64,000 nucleotides of DNA from Proales similis (GCA_019059635.1 JAGVRJ010000004.1:1798001-1862000), one strand, 5' to 3'; counted from the stretch's first letter, positions 1-12,927 are shown. The notes: generated by a model from the sequence alone, not told the origin. Translations and numbers: made by a program.

Positions 1-3000
1 TCTGCTCTTCAAATCTATGTGGATGGCATTCTACACCAAGAGCTACTTAGTTCATCAAGCCGAGCGTTTTTTTCTTTTGACTACAATCCGTTCAAAATAG
101 TCGAAATCTTACGATCAGGCCCTAGCCAAGTGAACAAAATATTGTTCAATGATACTGCTAGCCAGATTCCATTTTCCTATGTCGTCGGCCAAACGCCAGA
201 ATATTTTCTAGGCTGTGTCAAGAGTAAACAAGAAGCCGATTCGAAAACTCTTCCATATGAGGAATGCAAGTCCACTTGTGTAAAAGAGCGGAATCAGTTT
301 CTTATGATTCGCTCCTATGATACGTGTATTTGTATTCGAGACCGAACGCATCTCGAGCAAGAGTTTGAGCAAGTCGATTGTCTCGACATGCAGGCAGCCA
401 TGTTGTATCGAGGAGCCAATTTAGATTTTTCGCGCCAAGGTCAAGCCTTAAATCTTGATCTGAGTACGAACAAGCTGCAGTTGAGCACTGGCGAACTGTT
501 TGTGCTTGACATAAGCAGCAAATCAGACGAAAATTTCCAAGTCTGCGTTGACTTTGAAGAAGCAGAAATCAAATGCAAGATTGGAAATGGTCCACTCTTC
601 AATGAGTACTCGCAGACCGGTGATTACACAGTGACCGTAAAAGCAGCCAGTCTAAGCAACAGCTCACTTACCTACAACACTCAGTATCAAGTTAAGGTGA
701 CTAACGAAGTAATTCAACGTCGACCATTGTCCGGTGTTGCTCTCAGCGCCTCGTTCGTTTCCGAGCAAAGCATTCAAATTGAGATTTCTGTACTCAGCGG
801 GTTGAAATTCGCATGCCAAATTGACACTGGGGATTCCAATACGATGAATTTGTCAAAGTCAAATTTGGAAAACGAAATTGAAACGATCAGATTGAACCAC
901 ACGTACTCGAAATCAGGCTTTTACCGAATCACGGCCGTCTGCAAATCGGACCAATCCGAATTAAATAATTCAACGTTGGTCTATGTGTCCGAGATTGGAA
1001 GCTATGACAGTGCGGAATATGCTCTGAAAGCAGTGCGATCGTTTTACTTGAGCCAAACTGAAGCCCGGCTCGGCATCACCCTCAACCTACCATTCTCGTT
1101 CGCGGATCCAACAATCGATTTTGAACTGGTGAACAACTTGAATGGCAAGAAGAGAAGCTCGAGACCACGAATAATGAACGAACGGCTTCAGATCGACCTT
1201 AATCTAAACGAAACCAAGTTCCTTGGTTCTGATCCTTCATCATTATGGTTGAGTTTGAGCGCATCTGGAATCTGGGTGGCCAGTTACTTGATAACAATTG
1301 AGCCAGAACTAGTTGACAGACCGGTGATTGATGTTCTGACCAATCCTGTCAGATACGATCAGCCCGTTGAATTTGAAATAGCGGTGAATCAAGCTGGCTT
1401 GCTTATGGTCAGTTTTGGTGACAAAAGTGAACCTCAAGCAGTATCCGTGAATTCAGCTCCGGCTAAAATTAAACTTTCGCACGTTTATGAAAACCAAGTT
1501 CAGACCGACTTTGAGTTTGGCGCGACGCTGGCAAACCACGTCAGTAAAATATCCGATAGCGTTTTAATTCGTTTTCAGTTTGGATTACCTGTATTTGAAT
1601 TCCGATCAGAATCGAATGTGTCAGATATCGGAACCGACGTCTGGTTCGTTCTTAGAGTGGCCAATGTCGAACCAGAACAAGAGCCTGTTTCGGTCGATAA
1701 GCTTCACTTTTTGTTTGAGCCTTCAAACGAAGTTGTCATGAAATCAGTTGAATTTAGCAAAAAGAACAACTTCGCTATTCGAGTCAAAGCCAAGTTTTCC
1801 TCTTACGGGCTATTCTACCCAAAAGTGAACTGCAGCAACAAAGTGAGCTACACAGAGGCCAGAACAATTGTCAAAGTTGGAATAGATTTGAGAGGAATTC
1901 AAGTAAAAGTTGACGAGCTTCACACTAGCTTGGGCAGCACAGTACATTTGTCTGCAAGTCTGGTGCAAGGAAATGGCTTTAACTTGACAGTCGAATTGGG
2001 CGACTCGCGAAAAGTCCACATTCCGTGGTCAATGATAGTCGCAAAAGCTGGCGTTTCTTCAGTTTCTAGTCAACAATCGGCACCATTCGTGTTCCGTCAG
2101 ATTCAAGACAGTTTTCAAATAACGTTCAGTTATCTAAAAGCCGGAGATTATTCAATTCGAGTGATTGCTGAAAATCCGTTTGGCTCAGTGTCAGCGACCA
2201 GCTGCTCCAAGCTCAGTGTTCGTCCCTTGGCTAAGCAGAGTGAAGAATGCGGGCTCATGAGAAATCGAAACGTAAGATTGACATTAAACGGCAATCCACT
2301 GCCAGAAGGTAAGAATGAAACTTTAGCGGCCAACTTCGGCAATTCAATACTATTTTTTTAAAGGGCGTGGAAAACTGCCTCGTGGACACTTGAATCAACT
2401 TAATGTGGATTCTGTGAATATCTGCGGAAACGAGACCTTGCCAAGCACCAATCAAGTGTGGCGAGTCAGCCGCTTATTGAGGCGCACAGATAGATCGATA
2501 GAAACGCGAAACATGGACGGATTTTGTAGAGTGGATCGTGAATCGCTGACTTTCCAAGTGAATAGCCTATCGATGGGAGAATATTTGTTCGAACTGGTTG
2601 TGATCGATTCGACCGACGAAGGCAATTTCCTCAAGCTAGAACACGTAATAACCGTAAGCGCAACACCGCTGGCTACATCAATCAACCAAGGATCGCAGGA
2701 CACTGAACTCAATTGGGACCAGATGTTGCAGATAAGCTTTTACCAGCAAACATTTGATCCCGATGATAAGGCAAGCGGCCAGTCAGGCATCAGATTTGAT
2801 CTGGTCTGTCAGAAGATGGATTCGATCGTGGTCGATTCGTGGCGAAGAGGCCTACAAACGCAAACTGAAAACGCGTTTGACGAAAAAGCTTTTTTCGCTG
2901 ACTATTCTCTACTCTTTCGCAACGATCGGTTTGATATTTCGCTATATGACCATAAGAACCAAAGCTGTATTAGTCGGGATGCAGTAATCAGCTACACAGA

Positions 3001-6000
3001 GTCGCACATATTGCAAATGAACGCTTCTAGTCTTGAATTGAACGACACACTAAGCGGAAGTGTTCTCAATTTCCAGCTCATAGTCAGCAAGCAAGGACGC
3101 TATTCGCTGAGCAATTCATTCAGAGTTACTCTTAATATAAGTAGTGCGTTCGAGATCACAATTACAGCCGATCCGACCCAAATGGGAAAACAGCTGGATA
3201 AATTAGACGACATAGCGAGAAAAAATCCGAGAAAAGCTCTGGACCTACTCGGCTCGTTTGTAAACGTGATAAACGATTCTCCTAATGACGAGTCTGGCAA
3301 CAATACTGTGAGCACTACAACCACGCCAGCCAACGACAATCAACAATCAGTCTTTGCAAATGTCCTCTATTTTTCGCTTTAATTCTATTGACCGTTCTCT
3401 TTTCTAATTTTGCATTCTCATTTTTAGCTCCGAGGAAGGATGATCAATACGGTGGGCACTATAGTGGACCGACTGGACGACACCGATTCGATTATTAGAG
3501 CGGCGGACACTACTGCGGCAGTCACCTCGAACAAGGGTCAAATGCCGACAGACAACCAAGAAAAAGGCAGCTCTGTGATGATGACCATGGGCTCAAAAGC
3601 TGAGAACATGGCCAATATATCAGATCCTAATTCATTGGTCGATCTCACTTCGAAAATGCTTGATGTGGGCGGCAACTTGTTTTCGGCCGGCGAAGCCACT
3701 GCACCCGATCCTAAGACAGAGGAAATATCTATCGACGAATTTTTCGAGCCCGAAGAGGAAGAGCCTGAGCCAGTGTTGCCTGCGAAAATAATCGCTCCGA
3801 TTGAGTATTACCAATGCTCTGAAGCTGAAAATCCCGAGTGCATGCTTGACTTTCCTGAAGAGCGCTTCGAGTCCTTCTTGTTAGAAATGGAAGAAAAGGC
3901 GTTTAGAGAGGCTGAGCTCAGAGCCAAAACTGCTCATATTGCCAAGGGAACTTTCAAAGGAATGTCAAGTGCGGGCAATGCTATTGCCTCGACGCAAGAT
4001 GGTGAGCAGAAAAATGAAACCCGCATCGAAAAGCAGGGAATGGCTTTGATTGTCGGAAAAAAATCGCCGAATGCAAGCGACGATAGTTCACACACTGAGT
4101 TTCGAACAGAAGGCGGCCCCTCTATTGTAATGCCAGCCCTAGGCAAAGTGCTCAAAAACGATTCCAATCAAACGTCAGCGATTCAGACCAAAATGATTTC
4201 CTCGGCCTCAAATCCGCTGAAGAGCAAAGATGGCAAATCAAACACTAAAGGAGCGATCGTAAGTCTTGAACTCTGCGGTGCCGACGGAAAGCCACTGAAG
4301 ATAAACAATACGGACGAGCCGTTTATTATCGACGTGCCGGTGCAAGAGCCAACACCTTTAACTGACACAAACGTAACTCATTTTGAGTCACGCTTTTACA
4401 AGGTGAGAGTTTTTACCAATTGTCCCAGCCCAGCTCCGAATAGTTGAAAAATTTCTTTAGACATACTTGAAAACTAACAAGAGCTCGCTTCACTTCGTTT
4501 TGATTCCTGAAGTCGAGGGCGATTATTATCATGTCTACATCAAGTATACCACTAATAAAAGAGACAAAAACTATCCGGACGAAGAACAGCACGACTTTTA
4601 TTGCTTACTGCCCAATAATGACACGTTCACTAAAGGCGATCTAAACGAGCTCAGACACACTTGTTTCATTCCAGCAAACCAGACATTTGGAAACGGAACC
4701 TACATGCTAACGGTTCAGCTAGCAAAAGCGAGCGACAACCGGCCTAGGAGTCTGAAAGATTCGCTAGACTCAAATCAAACAAACTCAAGCGGTACTCAGG
4801 TGTTTGGATTCTCCAGTCGACTCTTTTCGACGTCGTGCAAATACTGGGACGAACTAGAGGAGACTTGGAAAACTGAAGGCTGTGAAGTGGGCAAGCATTC
4901 AACATACAACAATACCGAATGTCTTTGCTATCACTTGACCACTTTCGGCACCGACGCTTACACGCCGCCAAATACGATTGACTTTAGCACAGTGTTTGGA
5001 AAGTTCAAGTCGCTGAGTGAAAATGCGGCCGTCTTTGCTACAGTTATGAGCATATTTGGTGTCTATCTGCTTCTGATTATATTCGCCAGATTCAAGGACA
5101 AGAAAGACCTGGTCAAGTGGGGTGCGACTCCACTCGGTGACAATTTACCCACCGACCGATTTTACTATCTGGTCTCGGTCCAAACTGGCGTGGGCAAGGA
5201 CTGTGGAACAAAGAGTAGGATAGGATTTGTTCTCTCTGGCGAGTGGTCCGACAGTGGAGTGAGAGCGCTTACTGACAACAAGCGACAGGCATTTAAGTCG
5301 GGCAGCATTTGCAACTTTGTGATGGGATGCGAAGAGCCCCTTGGTCCGCTCACGCACTTACGAATCTGGCATGACAACTCCGGCACCCGTTCGTCTAAAT
5401 CTTGGTATCTCAATCAGATAACTGTGGTTGACCTGCAAAATAACGAAAAGTAACTTTATCTCTTCCTTTTTTCGAGGCCACCAGTTCTGATGTCTTATTC
5501 GAACCAAGGTCTGATTTTATCTGCAACGACTGGCTTGCAGTCGACAAGAGTGATGGACAAATAGATCGACTGCTTCCGTCTGCCTCTAGCTCTGAGCTTG
5601 TATCCTTCAAGCATTTGTTTAAGCAGTCGGTGAAAAAGAAGTTTACTGACAGCCATTTATGGTTCTCTGTGTTCGCCAGGCCCACCAAGAGCTCGTTTAC
5701 TCGCGTGCAACGAATATCCTGCTGCATGTCTCTTCTTTTCTGCACCATGATCGCTAACGCAATGTTCTATAGAAGCGATGAAAACACTCAGAGTCAAGCT
5801 GGTGTCATAAAACTGGGCCCGCTCAAGTTCACCATGTCCCAAGTAACGCCTTTTTAGCTCCGTGGTTAGCCCCGACTTTACTCGACTAAATTTTCAAGGT
5901 GTTTACTAGCGCTATTAGCACTCTGATTGTGGTGCCAGTCAATTTAATAATTGTGACGCTCTTTCGCAAAGCAAAACTCAAATACAAGCCAATGAAAAAG

Positions 6001-8651
6001 CAACAGACCGATCACGTCGCAAAAAGAAAGTATTGGCGAAGAGTAAGGACCATTGAAAATATTGAGCTCTCTGACGACGAGGGCCAGTCGGTTGAGTACT
6101 CAAAGAAATCCGAGTCCGATGGAACGGTGGCCAAGTGAGCTTCTCTTGCTCCTCCTCAAAGCCGGTCTTTTCACCATTCATTCTTTGTAAGGATTAAAAA
6201 TCTGTTCAACAAAGCCCAGAGCAGCGGTGTAGAGAATGAGTATAAAAGAGAGTCAAGAGATGATGCTCGAAATAAGAAGCAAGGCCGCAGTCTGCCACAT
6301 TGGACCATTTACATCAGCTGGTTTCGTAAGTTTCGTTCTCTCTCATGTTTGCTTTAAGTTGTCGATTAACTATCTGAATTACAGTTGTGGCCGTGAGCAT
6401 TTTGGTGCCGGCATTCTTTGTTATTCTTTACTCTATGCAGTGGGGCAAAGAAAGATCAGAAGCTTGGCTCGTCTCCATGATTCTCTCATTTTTCCAGTCC
6501 TTGTTCGTCGTTGATCCCATCAAGGTGTTTTTGATCACCGCTCTGATCACATGCATCTTGCGCAAGGTCGACGACGACTCCGATGATCTACTAGATTCGG
6601 GCGATCCACTTTACAATGCCATCGCCAACCAGGATGAGGAATATTTGCACAAGACGACGGCCAGTCTTAGCCAGGTTGACATTAGGACGATTATGGAGAA
6701 GAGGCGAACAAAGCTGACCACATTGAGGCCGGTCGACCCAGAAGAACTTGATCGCCAGCGTGAAGAGAGAATCAAGTACAAGAAGATGATGGAGATAATT
6801 AGAGAGGGCGTAAGCTACACGGCGTTCCTTCTGATTGTGCTCTTTCTGGCCTATCAGTCTCGTTCTGGCTTTGGATACGCAATTCACCAAGACATGTCCA
6901 ATACGTTTTTGAATGGAGAACTGCCATTGAATGAAATACAGACTCGCGACGATCTTTGGACCTACATCGAGACAGTGTTTATTCCGGGTCTATATGCATC
7001 CAACTGGTACAATGATCGACCGATTGGCTGGCGAGAACGATTAACGACCACGAATCGTTATGCCCTGAGAGTAGGACCGCCCCGTCTTCGTCAGCACAGG
7101 ATAAAAGAAGATACTTGTACGGTGTCGCCACAACTAAAGCACTTGATCGGACATTGCCGAGACAACTACAATTGGGTAGACGATGACACAAAAGACTATG
7201 GAATCAGCTGGCAGCCATTGACAAATGAGACCAAGCCCCGAATTTTGCCGGCAATGCGTCGCTCCAAGTACGATTGTAAAGATGCATGGTGCTATCAGAA
7301 CACAATTCAGACCAAGAGCACTCCGATTATGGCTCATTATACCACATACAAAGGCGGCGGCTACGTAGTCAGTTTGTCCAGGCGACGCGAACAAACCGAG
7401 CAGATCATTCAAGAGCTTAAAGTAGGCATTCGACTAACTGCTTCATCTTAAATCAAGTCTGAAAACTAGACACCCGGTAAAAAGGAGCAAAATTGGATCG
7501 ACGAGTTGACTCGAGCGGTTTTTCTCGAGTTCACTCTCTACATAGTGAACGTGAATCAATTTGTAACGAGCACGTTCGTTGTCGAGTATCTATCTACAGG
7601 CGGCGCGGTTACTTTCCAGAACATAAACGTAAGCGTTTGAATCAACGTTTGAATCAATGAGCTTCAAATTAAAATAACTGATGCGTAGGTTTGCCAACTT
7701 TACAATTACTTGGGCAGCGTGGGCATTTTGGTTCTTATATTCCAGATAATGTTCGTGATCTTCTTGCTTTATTTTATGGTGACCGAGGCGATGAAGATCA
7801 AGAAAGAGAAGAAAGCGTATTTCAAGCAGTTCTGGAACTTGAACGAGCTGTGCATCATTTCGTTTTCAATTGTGACCATCGCAATGTTTGCCATGCGCAC
7901 CATATTCACCGAGCTGGCAATGAAGGCTGTGCACGAGAGCGAGCTGGACGAGTTTGTCAATTTCTACACAATCGGCTCTTGGAATCAACTCTACACGGCC
8001 ATGTTCTCGTTGGTCGTGTTCTGCGCTTCGCTTAAATTTCTCAAGCTACTGCGTTTCAACAAGAAGATCGGAATGTTCGCGGCCACTCTGCGCTACGCCA
8101 GTCGTGATCTGCTCGGCTTTAGCTTCACGTTTTTCATCATCTTTTTCTCATTCACTCAGCTCGGTTTCCTCATATTCGGCAGCACCATGTATGGCTACAA
8201 AGACTTTATTTCTTCGTTGGCCAGTGTCTTCCGCTTCTCGCTTGGTCAGTTCAACTTGAAAGAGCTGCAGGAGGCTGACTACTGGATCGGATCCATATAC
8301 TTTGTGGTTTTCATATTTGTGGTCATATTTGGCCTAATGAGCATGTTCATTACCATTCTGACCGAAGCGTTCGAAAAAGTTAAAGAGGACTTGGCTAACC
8401 AGACCAACGAGACCGAAATTGTGGACTTTTTCTTCGAAACGGTCAAGAGCTTCCGTAAAAAGAGAAAGGGCACAGTTCATGACCAGAGCAAACGAGAACA
8501 AAACGAAGACGACTCAGACCCGAACGGCTCGAACGCTTCGCTCCAAGTCACAGTCAAGGAGTCGAATCTCAAGTCGAACTCGGCCCAGACCTGGTCTATT
8601 CAGCGCAGTATGGTCCGGTTCGATGAAAATGACTCATTGAGCTTTTACTAG
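1..8651 (+). CDS. Polycystin-1-like receptor/channel, 5' truncated
   Basis: Exons <1..2308, 2364..3361, 3428..4402, 4461..5449, 5485..5842, 5899..6134, 6192..6325, 6385..7421, 7485..7628 and 7689..8651 join to 2,713 residues in one frame; the 5' end lies outside the window. Visible in order: a cysteine-rich WSC-like module (nt ~200-400); PKD/REJ-type extracellular region with repeated GDYTVTV/GFYRITA-like strands; a GPS/GAIN end with an intact HLT cleavage site (nt ~4836-4945); TM1 (~5020-5090); a PLAT domain (~5150-5445); the polycystin signature CNDWLAVDKSDGQIDRLLP; then the multi-TM part with the TOP domain (~6880-7570) and a TRPP-type six-TM core (~7700-8400). Polycystin-1 proteins pair with PKD2-type subunits and act as mechanical or chemical sensors. 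The pore helix region reads SLGQFN. AATAAA signals lie at 8708 and 8716. The end of exon 2 is uncertain (weak donor, GTCCTC or GTCTTT); the other joins are well supported by phase. Confidence 0.93.
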
Positions 8652-8809
8652 ATAGATCGCTTTTTAACTCGCTTTTGAAAAGACCACAAACTCACATAAA
8701 CTATTGAAAATAAACAATAAATCGCTTTTTAGAGTTCATCATCTAACAACTTTATTTCGATTTGAACGCGCAAAAACATAAACTTGGTGCAAATGCCGAA
8801 AGCGCTTGA

Positions 8810-9277
8810 TCAAAAACGATAGCATCTCATGCTCTTCCCAATGCTTTCGGTTGCTTTATATGAATTAATTACAGTGGCGGCTGCAGCAGTGCCAGCCGCG
8901 GTGGCAGCGACCGCCTTTCTGGCGTCCTGTTGAGGCTCTGGCTTTGTCTCAGGCTTCGGTTCTGGTTCAGGCTCTGCTTTTGGCTTCTCTTCCTCTTTTA
9001 TTGGTTCCTCTCGTTTTTCTTCTTCTTTTTTTGGCTCTTTTTCATCGTTTGCATGTTGGGGCCGTTCATAGTACCACAGTTTGGTCTGTTTCTCCGTCTT
9101 ATGTCGGATTATATCTTCATGCTGCTCGATTGAATAGAATTTGCCTGTGGTTGGCTTCTTGCCCTCTTTGAGTTTTGTGATGTCCGTAAAGTCAGTGCCT
9201 TGCACTCGGCCTTCTGAAAATGTATAGAATTTGCCATTGTTTGCTCTTGTCCTGTTTGGCGCATAGCTGCGACTCAT
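8810..9277 (-). CDS. Small Lys/Glu-rich uncharacterised protein
   Basis: A 155-residue open frame starts at an ATG (9277) and stops at 8810. I do not recognise the family. The N-terminal third holds two related blocks, NNGKFYTFSEG and TTGKFYSIEQH, spaced about 35 residues apart, which suggests an internal duplication. The middle (about residues 75-115) is a charged Lys/Glu/Pro stretch, followed by an alanine-rich segment and a short C-terminus ending MRCYRF. No signal peptide or membrane segment is seen. A minus-strand AATAAA complement (TTTATT near 8752) sits just beyond the stop, so its transcript would converge with and nearly touch the polycystin-1 transcript. Short duplicated GKFY modules look like a cytoskeletal or structural protein, but that is only a guess. 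Confidence 0.6.
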   Translation of the reverse strand: MSRSYAPNRTRANNGKFYTFSEGRVQGTDFTDITKLKEGKKPTTGKFYSIEQHEDIIRHKTEKQTKLWYYERPQHANDEKEPKKEEEKREEPIKEEEKPKAEPEPEPKPETKPEPQQDARKAVAATAAGTAAAATVINSYKATESIGKSMRCYRF

Positions 9278-9669
9278 TTTCGCATTTCACAATTTCTTGA
9301 GCGAATGTGACTTGGATTGCTCAAAGGCTGAGAAGGAATAATCAAGCAGCCGAAAAAGAAAATATTTTGAATTAAAGAGCTCAGCATAATGATGGGACCA
9401 AGGTGAAGAAGCCTGATTGGGAATACGCGTCAAGAAGCTCATTGACGCGACAATTGGACGACGATGGTGATGGGCCTTTTGCTCGCTTCCATAGAAACGC
9501 CTTCATCTGACTGGCAAAGATGATTTCAAGTTTTTTCGACTCATGTCGTTTATTATGTGCGCTCTTTGATTACGTCATTTGCCTCAGAGATTGCTCGCTT
9601 TCATTCTGTTCTCAGTTTTGAGTGCTAGCGTGCGAAGAGGCCCACATAGGCGCATTCAACTAACTGAGC
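9278..9669. other. Intergenic spacer
   Basis: This 392-bp stretch lies between the 3' end of the WD40 gene and the start of the Lys/Glu-rich protein, both on the minus strand. It should hold the latter's promoter. The only structure I see is an 8-bp inverted repeat, CGCGTCAA with TTGACGCG, at 9426-9449. Confidence 0.6.
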
Positions 9670-10924
9670 TCAGATCTCCTGTGGCGCAGGTGCAGCACGC
9701 ATTGTGTAAACAGCGTTCAAGGCACCGCATGCAATCATTGAGCAAGAGTAGATTGCGTCCAAACAGTAAAGAGGCGACATACACGGCAAGCTATCGATGA
9801 GTGCTCTATCTCCTTTGTCTTCATAGTCGAGAAGATGAACTGATTGAGTACCACTGCCGCAAGCCAGTGCGCTAGAATAACTCGGCACGCTGTCCAGCCG
9901 GCCATATTTGCAAGACGAAAAAAATTTACATGCGTACAAGTAGTCACCGTTTTTGTAATTTGGTTTGGTTGAGCTGATGCTCAGGCAGTTAATTTCGCGC
10001 TCAACTTTTCTCAAATCCCAGAGCGAGAGAGAGCGCTCCTTTATCCAGGAAGCGGTCAGCACAAGTCGATCGTTGGTGTCAATTGCGTCGCTTCCACAGA
10101 TGAATGGTCCGTGAATGTTGGCCACAAATGCAGGCGAGCTCCTACAGTCCCAGATTTTCACTGATCGATCCCATCCGCCAGTCATAAACAAGTTTGGGTC
10201 ACGATCGTTGAACTTGACACACTGAAGGCGGTTGGTGTGAAAAGCGTTCGAGTCTGATGGCGATCGAGCAGATGATTGTGAGTAATCGAGAGTTCGCGAG
10301 CCGAGCGTTTGGCTTAGCTTGAATGTTTCTGCGTCATAAAGTCTTAAAACGTGATCTTTGCCCACACAAGCCAGCAGGTCTCCGCTCGTGTTTAAATCTA
10401 TGCAGGCGATTTCCTCTGTTTGCTCAATGACAAGTCGCTGCTGAGTGCTGTCTCTATTCATCAGTCCGATGTAGCCATTTACATGAGCAAAGAAGAGAGT
10501 TTGAGGTGAGCGTGGGTGCCATTTAAGGCAAACGACTGGCATATTTCGCACCAATCCCATTGGAAGTCGATTTGATTTACCGGTTGCTTTTTGAGCCGGC
10601 TGAGCAGGGGCGCCTTGCTCTGGTCGCTGACCCGAGAACACATTAAGCAGCTGATCAAAGAGAAAAGACGGTCAGCCTGGCAAATTAAAAAGAAGAAATT
10701 TCAAAACTGTTTACATCGACGTCGCCATCCGAACTGCCGGTCGCAAGAATGTTCAAATCCTCGTTGAATTTGACGCTCAACACTTCGGTTTTGTCCTGAA
10801 CGGAAAGAGGCTCCTTTTCGCTAGTATCCGATTCTGACTCTGATGACGCACCATGTTGCATTGAAGCAGTGCTGTTGGCGCCGAAATCGACCGTTTTGCG
10901 GCTCGAGTCGATTCTATACAACAT
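9670..10924 (-). CDS. WD40-repeat protein
   Basis: Two exons, 10715..10924 and 9670..10650, are separated by a 64-bp intron and give 396 residues. WD-type blades are clear: LATGSSDGDVD (spanning the splice), VVCLKWHP..TLFFAHVNGYIGLMN, IACIDLNTSGDLLACVGKDHVLRLYD, CVKFNDRDPNLFMTGGWDRSVKIWD, and LVLTASWIKERSLSLWDL, about six or seven blades in all, enough for one propeller. The N-terminus has an acidic serine-rich stretch (SSESESDTSEKEP). No catalytic domain is present, so it is probably a scaffold. I cannot assign an orthologue. The start chosen is the ATG at 10924; another ATG at 10960 is in a different frame, so the 5' end is less certain than the rest. Confidence 0.82.
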
Positions 10925-11346
10925 GCGTAGACGAGCCGGTTTAGCCAGTTGAACATCGAAACCTTGACGAGTTTATTCAAGTTTCATTTGAACAAATATT
11001 CGACTGGGATCGGAATGGGAATCCTACCGGTGCCAATCAAAGTTGCAGATGCGAGCGCCTCTTTCAGCCGTCTTCGCTGCATTCATGTGTGCAATTCCAA
11101 TTTCGTTTTTTTCTTTTATGCGAATGGCTTGGCTTAGAGCGGCCTAATTAAACTGCATATACTCACAGTGTCCATGCGAACCGACGAATAAATAAACCCG
11201 AGTGACAACACGCCTGGTTTATGTACGGAGCAGGGCAGAAAAAGACTGCCAGGCCTGTTTGCCGGCCTGATTTTCAAGAAAATGTATACATTTACAATTC
11301 CTTTCACTTTTTTTTTTATTGAATCAAGACAAATTGAGCCAGGCTA
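10925..11346. other. Intergenic spacer
   Basis: This 422-bp gap lies upstream of the WD40 gene and downstream of the epimerase gene, both on the minus strand. A TTTATT near 11316 gives a minus-strand AATAAA that fits the epimerase 3' end. No convincing coding or RNA feature is seen. Confidence 0.6.
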
Positions 11347-12524
11347 TCAGATTTTGACACAAATCTGCTGGCCCATGGTGATTTGAGAAGAAGCTGGAAG
11401 CTTAAACGCCTGTCTGACATGACCGGGCTCGACGCAAAGCATTCGAAGATATTCTTCGCCACCAAAGTCTGACATGCCTTTGGCCTTCTCAGCCCAAGGA
11501 TTCCAGACCTCTGAAATTGGAAAACTTAAAGCAAAGCCGTCAATTTTGGGGAATTTATGCAACCTGTGTCTGGAAAGTTCTCTTTGGTGATTTCAATTAT
11601 CTTGCAGCCGTCTCGCAGCGTATGACTTGGTCCTGTTGCATAATAGACGCTGTGGGAGATTTAGAGAGACTACACGAGCAAAATGGGTGTCTAATTGAAA
11701 AGGCGAAATTACCGATCGATTTCGTCTTTCACTTGAATCATGTCTTGCTCTTCCTTTTTGATCTTTCCACTATCGGCTTTATCGTAATACTCAAATCCTT
11801 TAAGTTGACTCAACTCGACTTTGGTCACGTCGTCAAATCTGAAGTAATTCAGCAACAGACACGTGAAATCGAATTCGTCTGCGCCAGTGTTTTTGATGTG
11901 TAGCCGATTGCTGAGCGAATCTTTGGACAAGGTGACCTCATAGGTGAGCTCAAAGCTATGGTTCCAGATCGAACGAGTTTCTTCGTCGTCCAAAAGAATG
12001 AATCTGGCCACCACCGATTGTTCGTGCTTTATGAGAACAGTTTTAAATAAGCAGAAATTCGATTTGTTTTGGACAACCGTTAAAACCTGTTGATTGCCAA
12101 TATGCTTCCAGGCTTTCGTTCGGGCAAAACCATGCCGAGGTCGATTTTCACTCCAATTTCCAAAATTGGCTGCAAAAGTGCTCGTATGTGATGATGCGAT
12201 TTGAGCGATTTAATAAAGAAATTAACTTACGAAAAATGATCGGAATTCCGCCTCTGATCGGCTTTTTAGAGTCGAAAATCGCCTTTTCGCTTCAGAACGA
12301 GACAAATGAAAAGCTTTCAAGGGCCGCTCAGGCATGAGACTAACCTTACGAATATAATCTCTCGATTTTGACAGATCCAAGATGTAAGAGTGGCACCTTA
12401 GCGAATGGTAAACAGATGCAAGCTGACTCGAAGTTGACTCAATTCGATTTGAATTACCGTGGAGATTTACTCGAGCCGAGTTGGCGTTGTCTAATCTTAA
12501 TTCAATTTCATTTTTTTGTGACAT
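11347..12524 (-). CDS. Glucose-6-phosphate 1-epimerase (D-hexose-6-phosphate mutarotase)
   Basis: Six exons (12458..12524, 12345..12396, 12231..12289, 11713..12169, 11564..11649, 11347..11510) join to 294 residues, with introns of 53-63 bp. Family landmarks appear in the expected order: GATLTSW near the N-terminus, KKPIRGGIPIIFPNFGNW, RPRHGFARTKAW (carrying the catalytic-type histidine of galactose-mutarotase-fold enzymes), LLLNYFRFDDVTKV, the glycine-rich turn IDRVYYATG, and the C-terminal VWNPWAEKAKGMSDFG followed by MLCVEPGHV with its conserved acidic residue. The enzyme interconverts the alpha and beta anomers of glucose 6-phosphate in the cytosol. Length matches the family (about 290). 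Several splice junctions fall inside these motifs and restore them exactly, which supports the exon model. Confidence 0.93.
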
Positions 12525-12927
12525 TTTTTAACTTGAGGCTTCTCGATTTGGGTTCTTTGAAAAATTCGCGTCTTTGCGTCATCAATTCAATACCAAGCAC
12601 ATTCACTTTCATTTGCTCAATTTAAATGCAGCATATTTCGGCTGTTAATTAAGCGCAGAGCTGTTCAGGCACTGTATCTATTTAATTGCCAGATTCCAAG
12701 CTTTCTGCTAAACTCTCAAATTAAATTGAGATGTTCGTTCTTTTTTTCGAGAAAATTATCTAAAAAAGGAAATTTCAAGCAGAGAGAGCAAGTGAGAGAG
12801 GGCTTTGAATACTGAGCCAAGACAAGTTTAGAAGCCATGTGGAATTGATTGTGAGCCGTAGCTGTGATGGTGCGACATTCATGGCGGGAAAGCGGCTTGA
12901 TTAAAACTCTGATTGAAATGAATTAAG
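12525..12927. other. Divergent promoter region
   Basis: This 403-bp gap lies between the divergently transcribed epimerase (-) and PIGZ (+) genes and must hold both promoters. It is AT-rich, with a GAGAGAGAGC-type purine stretch near 12781. No conserved element is recognised. Confidence 0.6.

Noticed and set aside
5450-5476. A 27-bp intron ending at ...TTCGAG in the polycystin gene
   Set aside because: That acceptor breaks the frame; the acceptor eight bases downstream (35-bp intron) keeps it and restores CNDWLAVD.
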